Shown: positions 43,058 to 52,537 of the stretch, in pieces
How positions within the stretch are numbered: the first letter of the stretch is position 1
Layout of the letters: the number at the start of each line of letters is the position of its first letter
NCBI GenBank assembly: GCA_965371665.1
Contig: CBDUZI010000002.1
Span: 1 to 64,000 of the forward strand
Length of the DNA stretch: 64,000 nt
Origin: JAUVAV01 sp965371665
Lineage (GTDB): Bacteria > Oederibacteriota > JAAXVQ01 > JAUVAV01
Direction of reading: 5' to 3'
The notes under the pieces: generated by a model
Told to the model about the DNA's origin: nothing
What the model saw: only the letters and a program-made list of their open reading frames with translations
Databases searched by the model: none
Translations under genes and position numbers: made by a program

Positions 43058-43752
43058 ATTTCACCCTGTTCGGCTTTACGCCGGGCGCGCACCTCTTCGG
43101 CCTGAGTCCTTCTAAGATAAATGGGTGTGATATCCTCCCAGGACATCCCGCCGGCCAGTATCTTCTTTTCGCCTAATGGCGCCAGTTCTCCCGCCTCGGG
43201 CCAATGTCTCTCCGGCGGAAGTAAATGCAATTCTCCGCCCCGCGCCCGGAATAACGCTTCAAAAAACTCCTGGGCGCCCGGTCCGGTCACATTAACCGCC
43301 GTGGCAGGCAGCTGCTTTACCAGATCAGGAATGGATATTAGAGTTTCAGGCATGACCGTTTCCCATCCATACTCTTTTTTCCGGTAAAAAGCGGCATAGA
43401 GCATGTTTTGCCGGGCGTCCGCGATAACCAAGGCAGTGTTGCTCCGGCTTCCGGCTGCCACTGCCAAAAAACTGGAAACCCCGGCCACTGGGATGCCCAG
43501 AGACTGTCCCAGGCCCTGGGCCGTGCTAATCCCCACTCTTACACCGGTAAATGATCCCGGACCCAATCCCACCACTATTCCGCTTAGATCGCGGGGCGCG
43601 CGATTTATTTTAAGCAACAGGGATTCCAGGGCCGGAAGAATAATTTCATTGTGGCGGCGGTCGGAAGAACATGCGTGTTCTTCAAGCATGCGCCCCTTCT
43701 CCCAAAGCGCCAACGAAAGCCGGGCGGATGAAGTGTCTAAACCCAGGATCAT
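43054..43752 (-). CDS. tsaB: tRNA threonylcarbamoyladenosine synthesis protein TsaB
   Basis: This 232-residue protein is TsaB, the scaffold partner of TsaD in making t6A37 of tRNA. MILGLDTSSARLSLALWEKG and VGLGPGSFTGVRVGISTAQGLG are clear actin-like ATPase-fold signatures. Length is normal. rimI overlaps its end by ATGA, a common pairing (tsaB-rimI). TsaE lies further upstream. TsaD and TsaC are outside this window. Confidence 0.94.
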   Translation of the reverse strand: MILGLDTSSARLSLALWEKGRMLEEHACSSDRRHNEIILPALESLLLKINRAPRDLSGIVVGLGPGSFTGVRVGISTAQGLGQSLGIPVAGVSSFLAVAAGSRSNTALVIADARQNMLYAAFYRKKEYGWETVMPETLISIPDLVKQLPATAVNVTGPGAQEFFEALFRARGGELHLLPPERHWPEAGELAPLGEKKILAGGMSWEDITPIYLRRTQAEEVRARRKAEQGEI

Positions 43753-43811
43753 ATTACATCCTCTTTTCCGGCCAAGGGATATCCGATTACTTACCGCTTT
43801 TACACTTCTTC

Positions 43812-43893
43812 GTCATTCCGGCGAAGGCCGGAATCCAGAAAAGCATTGTAATATAACCGTATGCGTCCTGGATTCCGGCTTTCGCCGGAATGA
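43812..43893. repeat. GTCATTCC palindromic element between tsaE and tsaB
   Basis: Arms GTCATTCCGGCGAAGGCCGG and CCGGCTTTCGCCGGAATGAC form a long hairpin. The right flank repeats CTATTATGACACAG, also seen after the 31.9-kb copy. Confidence 0.8.
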
Positions 43894-43967
43894 CAATCTT
43901 AAAAAACTATTATGACACAGCCCCTCAAGGGAGGGAAATATTAATATAAATCGATTTTTACAGCTTT

Positions 43968-44399
43968 TCAGTAATCAGTTCCGGCCGGCGGAATAATTGT
44001 TATTGTACGCGTTTTTTTTCCGTTGATCTCAAACTTTATTTTCCAATGCCCGGTGGGCAGCAGAATCCCCGCTTTTTCCGCCCACTCTATGATACAAACA
44101 CCGGGTCCGATAATATACTCCTCAAATCCCAAATCCTCCACCTCTATCGGCGTTTCGATACGATACAAATCAAAATGATATAATGGCAGACGCCCGGGAT
44201 ACTCATTTACAATGGTAAAAGTAGGACTGGACACGGTCCCGGTTACTTTCATCCCCCGGGCCAAACCCCGTACCAGGCAGGTTTTACCCGCTCCTAATTC
44301 CCCATAAAGTCCGACCACGTCCCCGGACCTTAAAGCCCCGGCCAGTTTCTCCCCAACAGTCTCGGTATCTTCCGGATTAGAGGTTTTTATCTTTTTCAC
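43968..44399 (-). CDS. tsaE: tRNA threonylcarbamoyladenosine synthesis ATPase TsaE
   Basis: This 143-residue P-loop ATPase drives turnover of the TsaB-TsaD complex. Walker A GELGAGKTCLVRGLARG (about 35-51) and VSSPTFTIVNEYPG are characteristic. IEWAEKAGILLPTGHWKIKFEI is the usual C-terminal segment. The start overlaps the end of the amidase gene by 23 bases. Separated from tsaB by a repeat element. Confidence 0.93.
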   Translation of the reverse strand: MKKIKTSNPEDTETVGEKLAGALRSGDVVGLYGELGAGKTCLVRGLARGMKVTGTVSSPTFTIVNEYPGRLPLYHFDLYRIETPIEVEDLGFEEYIIGPGVCIIEWAEKAGILLPTGHWKIKFEINGKKTRTITIIPPAGTDY

Positions 44400-45585
44400 G
44401 GTAATACTGCTTAAGGCCTTTAAAAATTCCTTGGGCCAGCTTGCGGCAAAAAGTCCGGCTCCGAAGTTTAGACTCTTCCCCGTGATTACTGATAAATGCG
44501 GTTTCCACTAAAATGGACGGCATATACGATTTAGCCAGCACGAAAAAAGGCGCCCGCTCAATGCGCCGGACTTCCAGGCCGCCGATTTTTTCGTATTCCT
44601 GGCTGACTAATCCGGCGGCATTGATGCTGGCGCTCTCATGCACGGATTGGCGGAGATCGTCTTTGATGATCTCCAGGTAATTGGCATCCTGGTTTTCCAG
44701 GCGGGCCGTTTCCGCGGCCTTACGCGATGATGCTTCCCGGTTGTAAATAAAAACCTGGCTGCCGCAGGCTTTGCGGTTTCGCGAGGCATTGGCATGGATG
44801 GAAACAAACAAGTCCGCCTGGGCGCGATTGGCAATATCCGCCCGTTCCTTCAGGGAAATATACCTGTCATCCTTACGCGTCATAATAACTTTCAAACCGT
44901 GCTGCCGGAGAAAATAGGCCAGCTGCTTGGCAACTTCCAGAGTAACGGTTTTTTCTTTCAATTTCGACGGCCCGACAGCTCCGGGATCCTTACCGCCGTG
45001 CCCGGCATCCACTACGACCAAGCCTTTTACTGCGGCCCGCTTGGTCACCGGCGCCGGTTGCTTTTCTTCGAGCCCCGGGGAAGCGGAAACCTTCTCGATT
45101 TTAAATGTCCGGGCAACCGAATCATAAAGCGGAATTCGGTTATCCAACTGTTGCCAAATTACTACCAATGCTTCCAGTGAAACCAACACCCGTCCTTTAC
45201 GCATGCAGGGGCAATGCGGCAGGCGGACAAACCTGTTTCTTTCTACCACCGCTTTTGGATATCCCAGACTGATAACCACCTGGTGGCCGGAAGGCCCTGT
45301 AATCACTGCTTTGTGCGTGACGGCATGCCAGGCCGTATTACCACCCAGATATTCTACCGCAGCTTGGAGTGAAATCCAAAGTGTCCCTCGGGATCCCCAG
45401 GCCGGAATAATCTGTGATTGGGCCTGCCGAAAAGTTTCAAATTTTATGCCCACCGGCTCTGCAAGGCCGACTTGACCGGCCGTCGGTGCCTGGCTGGCCG
45501 CACTTATCCCGAGGACAAGAACTATCATCAGCCCCGCAAATAAACCTGCCTTACGCAACATACTCAAACTACCTCCCAAAGGCAT
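44377..45585 (-). CDS. N-acetylmuramoyl-L-alanine amidase, AmiC type
   Basis: This 402-residue exported enzyme cleaves the lactyl-amide bond between muramic acid and the stem peptide, a step in septal splitting. A signal peptide (MLRKAGLFAGLMIVLVLGISAASQA) precedes a copper-amine-oxidase-N-like beta domain (about 60-170). The C-terminal Amidase_3 domain has the zinc site: DAGHGGKDPG, LEVAKQLAYF, SIHANAS and VETAFISN. ATG 45585 has a strong AAGGAGG five bases upstream; a second ATG at 45561 also has GGAGGT. The frame further back to 45681 overlaps ftsZ. Its place right after ftsZ supports a cell-division role. Confidence 0.9.
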   Translation of the reverse strand: MPLGGSLSMLRKAGLFAGLMIVLVLGISAASQAPTAGQVGLAEPVGIKFETFRQAQSQIIPAWGSRGTLWISLQAAVEYLGGNTAWHAVTHKAVITGPSGHQVVISLGYPKAVVERNRFVRLPHCPCMRKGRVLVSLEALVVIWQQLDNRIPLYDSVARTFKIEKVSASPGLEEKQPAPVTKRAAVKGLVVVDAGHGGKDPGAVGPSKLKEKTVTLEVAKQLAYFLRQHGLKVIMTRKDDRYISLKERADIANRAQADLFVSIHANASRNRKACGSQVFIYNREASSRKAAETARLENQDANYLEIIKDDLRQSVHESASINAAGLVSQEYEKIGGLEVRRIERAPFFVLAKSYMPSILVETAFISNHGEESKLRSRTFCRKLAQGIFKGLKQYYREKDKNL

Positions 45586-45595
45586 CCTTCCTCCT

Positions 45596-46747
45596 TCAAC
45601 GCACCTCCACTTTTCGCCGCAGAAAAGTAGGAATTTCCAGATCGGACTCGGTAAATACCGGCTGCAGGGACAGTTTTTCACTGCTGGTTATCCGGCGCTG
45701 AGATTCGCGATTTTTTAAAAATGTATTAAGATCCAGGGTTTTCTGGGCACGATATTTCACGGTATCGTTTTCTGGTGACTTCTGGCGGCTGTCAAAACCC
45801 GTAGCAATCACGGTAATTTTTACCTCGTCGTTTAAACTATCATCAATCACGGTGCCAAAAATGACATTGGCATCCTTGCCGGCAACCTCAAAAACCGCAC
45901 TGGAGGCTTCACTGGCTTCATGCAGGGTCAGGGTCTTCCCGCCCGTAATGTTGATTAGCAATCCCTTGGCACCCCCAATATTTACATCCTCCAGCAAGGG
46001 ACTGGTAATAGCTTGCCGGGCGGCTTTTAAAGCCCGCTGCTCCCCGGTGCCGGTGCCGGTGCCCATCAAGGCTCCGCCCATTTCCGCCATCACGGTTTTA
46101 ATATCCGCGAAATCAAGGTTGATAATACCGGGAACGGTTATCAATTCCGCAATACTTTGGACGGCCTGACGTAAAACATCATCCGCATACTTAAAGGCAT
46201 CCACCAGGGATGTCTCACGGTTGACAACCTGGAGGAGTCTTTCATTGGGAACCGTAATCACAGTATCCACCACATCTTTCAAGGCCTGATAACCGATCTC
46301 GGCCTGTTCTTTACGGGTCCGTCCCTCGAAGTTAAAAGGCCGCGTAACTACGGCCACGGTAAGTGATCCCTGCTTGCGCGCCAGCCCGGCAATCACCGGC
46401 GCGGAACCGGTCCCAGTCCCTCCCCCCAGCCCGGCGGTAATAAAAACCATGTGCGCGCCGACAATAGCAGCAGAAAGCTCTTCCTGACTTTCCAGCGCAG
46501 CTTTCCGTCCCACTTCCGGGTCAGCGCCCGCACCCAGGCCGCTGGTAAGCTGACGCCCGATTTGCAAACGCATCGGCGCCTGGGCGGAAAGCAGATCCTG
46601 GGAATCAGTATTAACCGTAATGTATTCCACGCCCCTGATTCCACTGTCAATCATTCTATTCACGGCATTGTTTCCGGCCCCGCCTACTCCGACGACCTTA
46701 ATATTAGCTACATTTTTCGAGGGCTTGTCTTCCATTTCAAATTTCAT
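45596..46747 (-). CDS. ftsZ: Cell division protein FtsZ
   Basis: This 383-residue tubulin homologue forms the cytokinetic Z ring. IKVVGVGGAGNNAVNRMI opens it. The tubulin signature GGGTGTGSAP and T7-loop NLDFADIKTVM are intact. The C-terminal peptide DLEIPTFLRRK is the usual tethering motif for FtsA. AGGAGGT lies seven bases before ATG. The gap to ftsA holds a CTAGGAGCTTGAGCA-type element. The amidase gene follows 10 bases after the stop. Confidence 0.97.
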   Translation of the reverse strand: MKFEMEDKPSKNVANIKVVGVGGAGNNAVNRMIDSGIRGVEYITVNTDSQDLLSAQAPMRLQIGRQLTSGLGAGADPEVGRKAALESQEELSAAIVGAHMVFITAGLGGGTGTGSAPVIAGLARKQGSLTVAVVTRPFNFEGRTRKEQAEIGYQALKDVVDTVITVPNERLLQVVNRETSLVDAFKYADDVLRQAVQSIAELITVPGIINLDFADIKTVMAEMGGALMGTGTGTGEQRALKAARQAITSPLLEDVNIGGAKGLLINITGGKTLTLHEASEASSAVFEVAGKDANVIFGTVIDDSLNDEVKITVIATGFDSRQKSPENDTVKYRAQKTLDLNTFLKNRESQRRITSSEKLSLQPVFTESDLEIPTFLRRKVEVR

Positions 46748-46778
46748 ATCTCTTACCTCCTTTTTTGTAATATCTTAG

Positions 46779-46931
46779 CCAGCCAGAGCAATTAGTTGAT
46801 TTTGTCATACCCGCATGTAGTAAGCGGGTATCCAGTGACTTTTAATTCCTTTAAAATCAAAGCCTCTGGATTCCCGATAAAAGCATTCGGGAATGACAAC
46901 CTAAAAACCGACTAAATGCTCAGGCTCCTGG
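46779..46931. repeat. Degenerate CTAGGAGCTTGAGCA element between ftsA and ftsZ
   Basis: The right end AAAACCGACTAAATGCTCAG (46904) agrees with the 25.7-kb family with two differences over 28 bases. The left end CCAGCCAGAGCAATTAGT is degenerate. A GTCATACCCG...GGGAATGAC hairpin core spans 46804-46898. Confidence 0.75.
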
Positions 46932-46947
46932 TACTTTATCCTTTTTT

Positions 46948-48195
46948 TTAAAAATAATCCGAGAACCATTCCTTCATGCGTTCTAAAGTCCGACTAAAAA
47001 GATTTCGTTCATTAGTAAATCTCGGATGCCTACCCGAAGCCAGACCCTTGGCGCCGAAGCATACCAATCCCACCCCGGTCGCAAATTTCGGTGAATTCAC
47101 AATGTCAACCATGCCTACGATATTTCGGGGCGTGCCTACCCGGATCGGCACCTGGAGGATCTCCTCCGCCAATTCCTCGATTCCATCCAGCAATGATGAT
47201 CCTCCGGTTAAAACCACGCCCGCAGCGGCTTTCTCTTCAAATCCGTTTTTTTTGATTTCCATATCTATCAATTCCAATATTTCTTCCGTCCGGGGCTGGA
47301 TGATCTGCGCCAGTTCCCGGCGCAGCAGGGTTCGCGACGGCCGCCCGCCCACTCCCGGCACCGTTATTTCCTCGCTTTCTCCCACCATGGAAACCTTGGC
47401 GCAGCCGTACTTTCGCTTGATTTCTTCCGCCTCGTGATTCGGAGTACGCAGCCCGATAGCAATGTCCGAGGTCAGCTGATTTCCCCCGATGGAAATTACG
47501 CTGGAATGCCAAAGCGAACCATCCACGAAAACCGCCATATCCGTTGTTCCTCCTCCGATATCCACCAGCACTACTCCGAGCTCCCGCTCATCCGGGCTGA
47601 GTACCGCCTCTGCGCTGGCCAGCGGTTGCAGAATAATATCGTCCACCGCATACCCGGCCCGTTCCACACTCTTAATAATATTCTGAACACTGGTTACCGC
47701 ACCGGTAACAATATGCACCTCAGCTTCCAGACGCACGCCGGACATGCCAACCGGCTCCTTGATTCCATCTTGATTATCAATAATAAATTCCTGGGGTATG
47801 ATATGGATTACTTCACGGTCCACCGGCAGGGCTACGGCCTTGGCAGCATCTATGACTCGTTCCACGTCCTCCCGGGTAATCTCCTTGTCCTTGCGGGAAA
47901 CCGCAATCACTCCATGGGAGTTTAAGCCCTTGATATGCCCGCCGGCAATCCCGGCAAAGACCGACCCCGTGTGCACTCCGGCCATGCGCTCGGCTTCTAA
48001 TACTGCGATCCTTACGGATTCTATGGTGTTTTCGATATTGACTACCACTCCCTTACGCAGTCCCCGGGAAGGCTTCTCTCCTACCCCGATGACATTAATC
48101 TGACCCCCGGGCAGAGCTTCGGCAATTATCACGCAAATTTTCGTGGTTCCCAAGTCCAGGCCTACCAGAATATTTTCATTAGTATCTTTGGACAC
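46948..48195 (-). CDS. ftsA: Cell division protein FtsA
   Basis: This 415-residue actin-like protein anchors FtsZ to the membrane. ILVGLDLGTTKICVIIAEA opens the first phosphate-binding motif; VVLVDIGGGTTDMAVF and VVLTGGSSLLDGI are the others. The SHS2-like insert lies at about 85-165. The C-terminal amphipathic helix candidate is LERMKEWFSDYF. Start is GTG with GGAGGTGA upstream. It follows ftsQ by four bases. Confidence 0.96.
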   Translation of the reverse strand: MSKDTNENILVGLDLGTTKICVIIAEALPGGQINVIGVGEKPSRGLRKGVVVNIENTIESVRIAVLEAERMAGVHTGSVFAGIAGGHIKGLNSHGVIAVSRKDKEITREDVERVIDAAKAVALPVDREVIHIIPQEFIIDNQDGIKEPVGMSGVRLEAEVHIVTGAVTSVQNIIKSVERAGYAVDDIILQPLASAEAVLSPDERELGVVLVDIGGGTTDMAVFVDGSLWHSSVISIGGNQLTSDIAIGLRTPNHEAEEIKRKYGCAKVSMVGESEEITVPGVGGRPSRTLLRRELAQIIQPRTEEILELIDMEIKKNGFEEKAAAGVVLTGGSSLLDGIEELAEEILQVPIRVGTPRNIVGMVDIVNSPKFATGVGLVCFGAKGLASGRHPRFTNERNLFSRTLERMKEWFSDYF

Positions 48196-48199
48196 ATCC

Positions 48200-48985
48200 T
48201 CACCTCCCTTTCTTCGGACGCACTACTACTTGCTGATCATAACGGAGATCGATCAAGGCCATTTGCTTTTTTTTTGCCCGGATATCTTCCAAAACCGCTC
48301 CCAAGCGGAACATGTCCCGCTTCCGGTTCCGGTTCTGGTTCCGGCGGTTAAGCATTCGCACCTTGATGGCATCCCGCGTAAATAGAATTACCTCTTGATC
48401 TTCACTAAAATGAATCTCTGAAAGCTGATCCGCAAAGGGACTGGTTAATATTTCACGAATAAAATCCATCCCGAGTTCAGCTTTTAAATCCACGCCCATA
48501 ACACCGGGCTCTTCCCAAATCCGGATCCCGGTTATTACCGGAAGACCCGTGGATAAAATTTCGGCGGTGACCCCGGGCCTGATCCTCCCCTCAACATCCA
48601 GGCTGAATAATCCCTGATCTGATATTAAGGCCCAGGGTTTGATCCGGCAGGTTTCCGACCCCGCCAAAGAATACACCTTGGTTTGGCCAGCCCCCTTTAT
48701 TCCCTGCCACCAAGCCGCGACCCGGCCCGTAACTTCGGCTTGTAAAACCTCCTGGCCTGTGACCAGCAGGGTCAGGGTGATTAAAATCCCGGCTGCCAGA
48801 AGGCGTCCGGTCCGGCCGAAAATCCGGCCTGCTTTCGGCATGAGCGCGCGTGAAATCAGGCTAAGAATGCCGCCTTCCGCCTTAGAGGGCTTATGGTAAT
48901 AATTCAGCCTGGTCCTCCGCTGCTGCTTATGCTTGTTGGCAGCGGTTAATTGACCGGCATATGTCCATCCGTAGTAGCTGCTCAC
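48200..48985 (-). CDS. ftsQ: FtsQ/DivIB-type cell division protein
   Basis: This 261-residue protein has a long basic N-terminus, one membrane segment (about 60-78: LLAAGILITLTLLVTG) and an extracytoplasmic domain. The final IDLRYDQQVVVRPKK matches the FtsQ end (IDLRFEDQVVV). The POTRA part (about 80-150) is divergent and not obvious by eye. Position between ddl and ftsA, with ATGA overlap upstream, supports the call. It would link FtsL/FtsB and FtsI to the ring. Confidence 0.82.
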   Translation of the reverse strand: MSSYYGWTYAGQLTAANKHKQQRRTRLNYYHKPSKAEGGILSLISRALMPKAGRIFGRTGRLLAAGILITLTLLVTGQEVLQAEVTGRVAAWWQGIKGAGQTKVYSLAGSETCRIKPWALISDQGLFSLDVEGRIRPGVTAEILSTGLPVITGIRIWEEPGVMGVDLKAELGMDFIREILTSPFADQLSEIHFSEDQEVILFTRDAIKVRMLNRRNQNRNRKRDMFRLGAVLEDIRAKKKQMALIDLRYDQQVVVRPKKGR

Positions 48986-49965
48986 ACTTCTCCCCCCACA
49001 GCTTCCAGGATCAAACCCATCAGCAGGCTCCCGAATGAAATCCCGGCATGACGCGCTGCTTCGGGCAGCAGGCTGGTGGCGGTCATTCCAGGACTGGTAT
49101 TTACTTCCATGATATTAATTTCTCCCCGCGATCCCATTATCATATCAACCCGCGTGGCGCCCCGGCATCCTAAAGCCCGGTGAGCTGACAGCGCCAATTG
49201 CTGAGCTCTCTCTCTCTGGCCGGGCTTGATTCGGGCCGGAATAATATGTTCCGACATACCGGTTACGTACTTGGCTTCATAATCGTAAAAATCTTTTTTC
49301 GGCACAATCTCGATAACCGGTAAAACCTGGTGCGGAAGCACTCCCACCGAGAGTTCTGTTCCCCGGCAATATTTTTCCAGCATTACTTCACAGCCATAGG
49401 TCCGCGCCTGCTGCCAGGCCGCGGGTAAATCCGCCCAACGCTTGATTATAGAGACGCCAATGGCCGATCCCTGCTGATTGGGTTTTACCACCAGCGGCAG
49501 CTTCAACTTTATGCTTCCGCGCCCCGGTATCCGCTTGCTCTCTCCCCCAGGTAGCGAGGCACTGGAAAGGCACTCCCATTCCGATGTCAACAGTCCGGCC
49601 GACTGAAAAATCTGTTTGGCGCGGGATTTATTCATGGCCAGGGCGGAAGCCAATACTCCGGAACCGGTATATGGGATACGCATCCATTCCAATACTCCCT
49701 GCACTGATCCGTCTTCGCCGCCCGGCCCATGCAAACAGATAAACGCCGCTTCCGTACCCCGCCGGGCCAGTTTTGGCAAGTCTTGCCAACTTTTAATATC
49801 CACTCCGCGGACATTGAGTTTATAACTCTGCAAGGCGTTTAACACCGCCCGGCCGCTGAGCAGCGATATCTCCCGTTCCGCTGAATCCCCGCCCATCAGC
49901 ACCATAATTTTACGCCGGCCGATACGGGAAATCATTTTCTTTAAGCGTGCGCCGCCTGGCCTCAT
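48982..49965 (-). CDS. ddl: D-alanine--D-alanine ligase
   Basis: This 327-residue ATP-grasp enzyme joins two D-alanines for MurF. KIMVLMGGDSAEREISLLSG opens it; LHGPGGEDGSVQGVLEWMRIPYTGSGVLASALAMNK and IMEVNTSPGMTATSLLP are signatures. Length is typical. The start overlaps murC by ATGA. There is no murB between murC and this gene. Confidence 0.95.
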   Translation of the reverse strand: MRPGGARLKKMISRIGRRKIMVLMGGDSAEREISLLSGRAVLNALQSYKLNVRGVDIKSWQDLPKLARRGTEAAFICLHGPGGEDGSVQGVLEWMRIPYTGSGVLASALAMNKSRAKQIFQSAGLLTSEWECLSSASLPGGESKRIPGRGSIKLKLPLVVKPNQQGSAIGVSIIKRWADLPAAWQQARTYGCEVMLEKYCRGTELSVGVLPHQVLPVIEIVPKKDFYDYEAKYVTGMSEHIIPARIKPGQRERAQQLALSAHRALGCRGATRVDMIMGSRGEINIMEVNTSPGMTATSLLPEAARHAGISFGSLLMGLILEAVGGEV

Positions 49966-51389
49966 TGGTTAGAGAATTCTCCCGGTTTTGGCGTTTTTTT
50001 AATCCGCTTTCGGCCTTTTACTCCGCCGGGCCGGGCCGTTAGTTGCACTCCTAATTTCCACACGTCTCCGGCTCCCATGGTAATAAATAAATCACCGGGT
50101 TTCAGTTCCCGCCTGACTTTAGGTAAAAGCCGCGCCAGAGAGAGGGGGCCGACATACACCGGTGATCCTTCAATCCGCATTTGGTCCGCGATTAGCTGGC
50201 TGGTCACTCCGGGAATCGGACGTTCCCGCGCCGGATAAATATCCGCTAAAAAGATTATATCCGCCAGCAGCAACGCCCGGGCGAATTCGCGGTAAAGCCG
50301 CCGGGTCCGGGAAAATAAATGCGGCTGAAATGCCACGATCAAACGCCCCGGGTTCAGAGAGCGCGCGGCTTTCAGGGTTTCCGCCACCTCGGTGGGATGA
50401 TGGGCGTAGTCGTCCAGGACTTGGGCCTGGTTAAATTGGCCTTTCTGTTCCTGGCGGCGTTTTACGCCCGTAAAACTTTTCAGTGCCTGGGCAATGGTAT
50501 TAAAAGCCACGCCCAGCTCCAGCGCCAGTCCCACAGCGGCCAGGGCGTTAAAAACATTAAATCCTCCGGGCAACTGCAGCTGAATCCGGCCCAAGCGTTT
50601 ATTCCGGCGCAACACCATGAAACTTTGGGCAAATTTCGCGGCTACTAAGCCTTCGGCCCGCAGTTCCGCCTCGGGTTCGAGACCGTAGGTAAGCACCCGG
50701 CACATCACCCGCGGCATTATGGTGCGCAAACCCGGATCAGCGTGATTTAAAACCGCGACTCCCCAAAAGGGAACACGATTTATAAAATCAATAAATGCTT
50801 CGTCCAGCGCCGCCCGCGAGCCATAATTCTCGAGATGGTCGTCATCGATATTCGTGACCGCCACGGCAGCGGGAAACAGGTGCAGAAACGCGGAGTAAGC
50901 CTCACAGGCTTCCACCACAAAAAATTCGCCCTGCCCCATGCGGGCGCCCCGCTGGATATTATTAAGTACTCCTCCGATCACCAGGGTTGGATCCAAGCCA
51001 GCCTGGGCCAATATCCAGGCCAGCATGGAAGCGGTGGTGGTTTTACCATGAGTTCCGGCGACCGCTATGCCTTGTTTCAGCCGCATGATATCATTAAGCA
51101 TCCGGGTCCGGGGAATGACCGGTATTTTTTTCTCCCGGGCCGCGCGAATCTCGGGATTGGTATCCGGCACAGCGTTCGACACGACTACCAGGTTCAGCGC
51201 TTCGGGAAGATATTCACTCCGGTGGCCGATATGTATATGCGCGCCTAATCGTTTCAAACGATGGGTGATTTCGGAAGCCTTCAGATCAGAGCCCGAAATA
51301 CGGTGCCCAAGATTTAAAAGCACTTCGGCAATCCCGCTCATACCGGCGCCCCCAATGCCTACAAAATGAATTTTCTGGCGATGCTGCAT
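49962..51389 (-). CDS. murC: UDP-N-acetylmuramate--L-alanine ligase
   Basis: This 475-residue Mur ligase adds L-alanine to UDP-MurNAc. IHFVGIGGAGMSGIAEVL is the N-terminal Rossmann motif. VAGTHGKTTTASMLAWIL is the P-loop and DDYAHHPTEV lies near the end of the central domain. The frame extends to 51467, within murG; ATG 51389 with GAGGA upstream is preferred, and a GTG at 51404 that overlaps the murG stop is the alternative. The C-terminus has a basic tail (KGRKRIKKTPKPG). Confidence 0.95.
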   Translation of the reverse strand: MQHRQKIHFVGIGGAGMSGIAEVLLNLGHRISGSDLKASEITHRLKRLGAHIHIGHRSEYLPEALNLVVVSNAVPDTNPEIRAAREKKIPVIPRTRMLNDIMRLKQGIAVAGTHGKTTTASMLAWILAQAGLDPTLVIGGVLNNIQRGARMGQGEFFVVEACEAYSAFLHLFPAAVAVTNIDDDHLENYGSRAALDEAFIDFINRVPFWGVAVLNHADPGLRTIMPRVMCRVLTYGLEPEAELRAEGLVAAKFAQSFMVLRRNKRLGRIQLQLPGGFNVFNALAAVGLALELGVAFNTIAQALKSFTGVKRRQEQKGQFNQAQVLDDYAHHPTEVAETLKAARSLNPGRLIVAFQPHLFSRTRRLYREFARALLLADIIFLADIYPARERPIPGVTSQLIADQMRIEGSPVYVGPLSLARLLPKVRRELKPGDLFITMGAGDVWKLGVQLTARPGGVKGRKRIKKTPKPGEFSNQ

Positions 51390-51400
51390 ACTGGGAGTCC

Positions 51401-52537
51401 TCACGCTTGATTTCCCGCCATGGTTATCATCCAGCGGGCTATTTCCTGATCTGCATTCATGGGGCAATCCTTTTTTACGTCCGCGGCCCGGCTGATCATA
51501 ATATTGAGCCGCTTCAATACCTTGATGATTTTCTCCATGAGTTCCGGCCCGGTCAGATCCCTATCCGGCATTACTTCGGCCGCTCCCTGCTTCTGAAGCA
51601 AAGCAGCATTGTGCGCCTGGTGTTGTGCCGTGGCATAGGGATAGGGAATCAAGAGCGCCGGCTTGCCGGTGGCCGCAAGTTCGGCCACGGTTCCTGCTCC
51701 GGCCCGGGCCAAAACCAAGTCAGCCGCCGCATACGCTTCCGGCACCTGATCTATAAACGAATGTATCGACATCCGGGAACCCAAGCTCTCGCCCGCCCGG
51801 CGAGCCAGGGCCAGATCGGCCTCGCCCGTCATCCAGAGAAACTGTAAATCCGGAACCCGCTTGGCCAGCCGGGGAAGCATTTCCGCCATGGCGGAATTTA
51901 TTTTTCTGGCCGCCTGGCTCCCGGGAAATATCAAGAGCACGCGCTGCTTGGGATCAAGCTTAAAAGCCATGCAGCCCTGCCCCCGGCTGGGTTCATTCAA
52001 ACGTTCCCGCAGCGGATATCCGGTAACTACGGTTTTTCCCGCCGGGAAATACTTGGCGGTTTCCGCGCAGCTCACCGCCACCCGCCTGACAAATCGTCCC
52101 AGGAAGCGGTTGGTCAGTCCGGGTAAACAGTTGCTTTCATGTACCATGCTGGGAAGACCCAGGCTTATGGCCGCTAAAACCACCGGACCTCCAACATATC
52201 CTCCGGTACCCATAACCGCACCTATCTTTAATTCCTTTAATAATCCGCGCGCCTGCTGGAAGCCGGCGGTCGCTTTCCATATACTTCGCCAATTATTCCG
52301 GATAAAAATCCCGGCCGGCCGCCTATGGGCCCGTGAAAAACCCGCCAATTCCAGGCCGCAAAAAGGAATCTTCCGGCCGGCCGCCAAGTCCCTTTCCATG
52401 CCGTCCGCTTTCCCAAAATAAAATACCGGCCTCTCCGGCGCCAGGCGCCGCACGGCCTCCCCTACGGCTAAGGCCGGGAAAATATGCCCTCCGGTCCCGC
52501 CGCCGCAAACCGCTACTCCCGGGGGTTTAGTAATCAT
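51401..52537 (-). CDS. murG: UDP-GlcNAc:lipid I transferase MurG
   Basis: This 378-residue GT-B enzyme turns lipid I to lipid II at the inner membrane face. VAVCGGGTGGHIFPALAVG and GTGGYVGGPVVLAA are the acceptor-side glycine loops; ARAGAGTVAELAATGKPALLIPYPYATAQHQAHNA is the UDP-GlcNAc site. The ATG overlaps the ftsW stop. Confidence 0.96.
   Translation of the reverse strand: MITKPPGVAVCGGGTGGHIFPALAVGEAVRRLAPERPVFYFGKADGMERDLAAGRKIPFCGLELAGFSRAHRRPAGIFIRNNWRSIWKATAGFQQARGLLKELKIGAVMGTGGYVGGPVVLAAISLGLPSMVHESNCLPGLTNRFLGRFVRRVAVSCAETAKYFPAGKTVVTGYPLRERLNEPSRGQGCMAFKLDPKQRVLLIFPGSQAARKINSAMAEMLPRLAKRVPDLQFLWMTGEADLALARRAGESLGSRMSIHSFIDQVPEAYAAADLVLARAGAGTVAELAATGKPALLIPYPYATAQHQAHNAALLQKQGAAEVMPDRDLTGPELMEKIIKVLKRLNIMISRAADVKKDCPMNADQEIARWMITMAGNQA

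Noticed and set aside
45586..45681. Longer start for the amidase
   Set aside because: It overlaps ftsZ; the strong Shine-Dalgarno lies just before 45585 and the signal peptide follows.
51390..51467. 26-codon extension of murC
   Set aside because: It lies inside murG; the family starts at the MQHRQKIHFVGIGG region.
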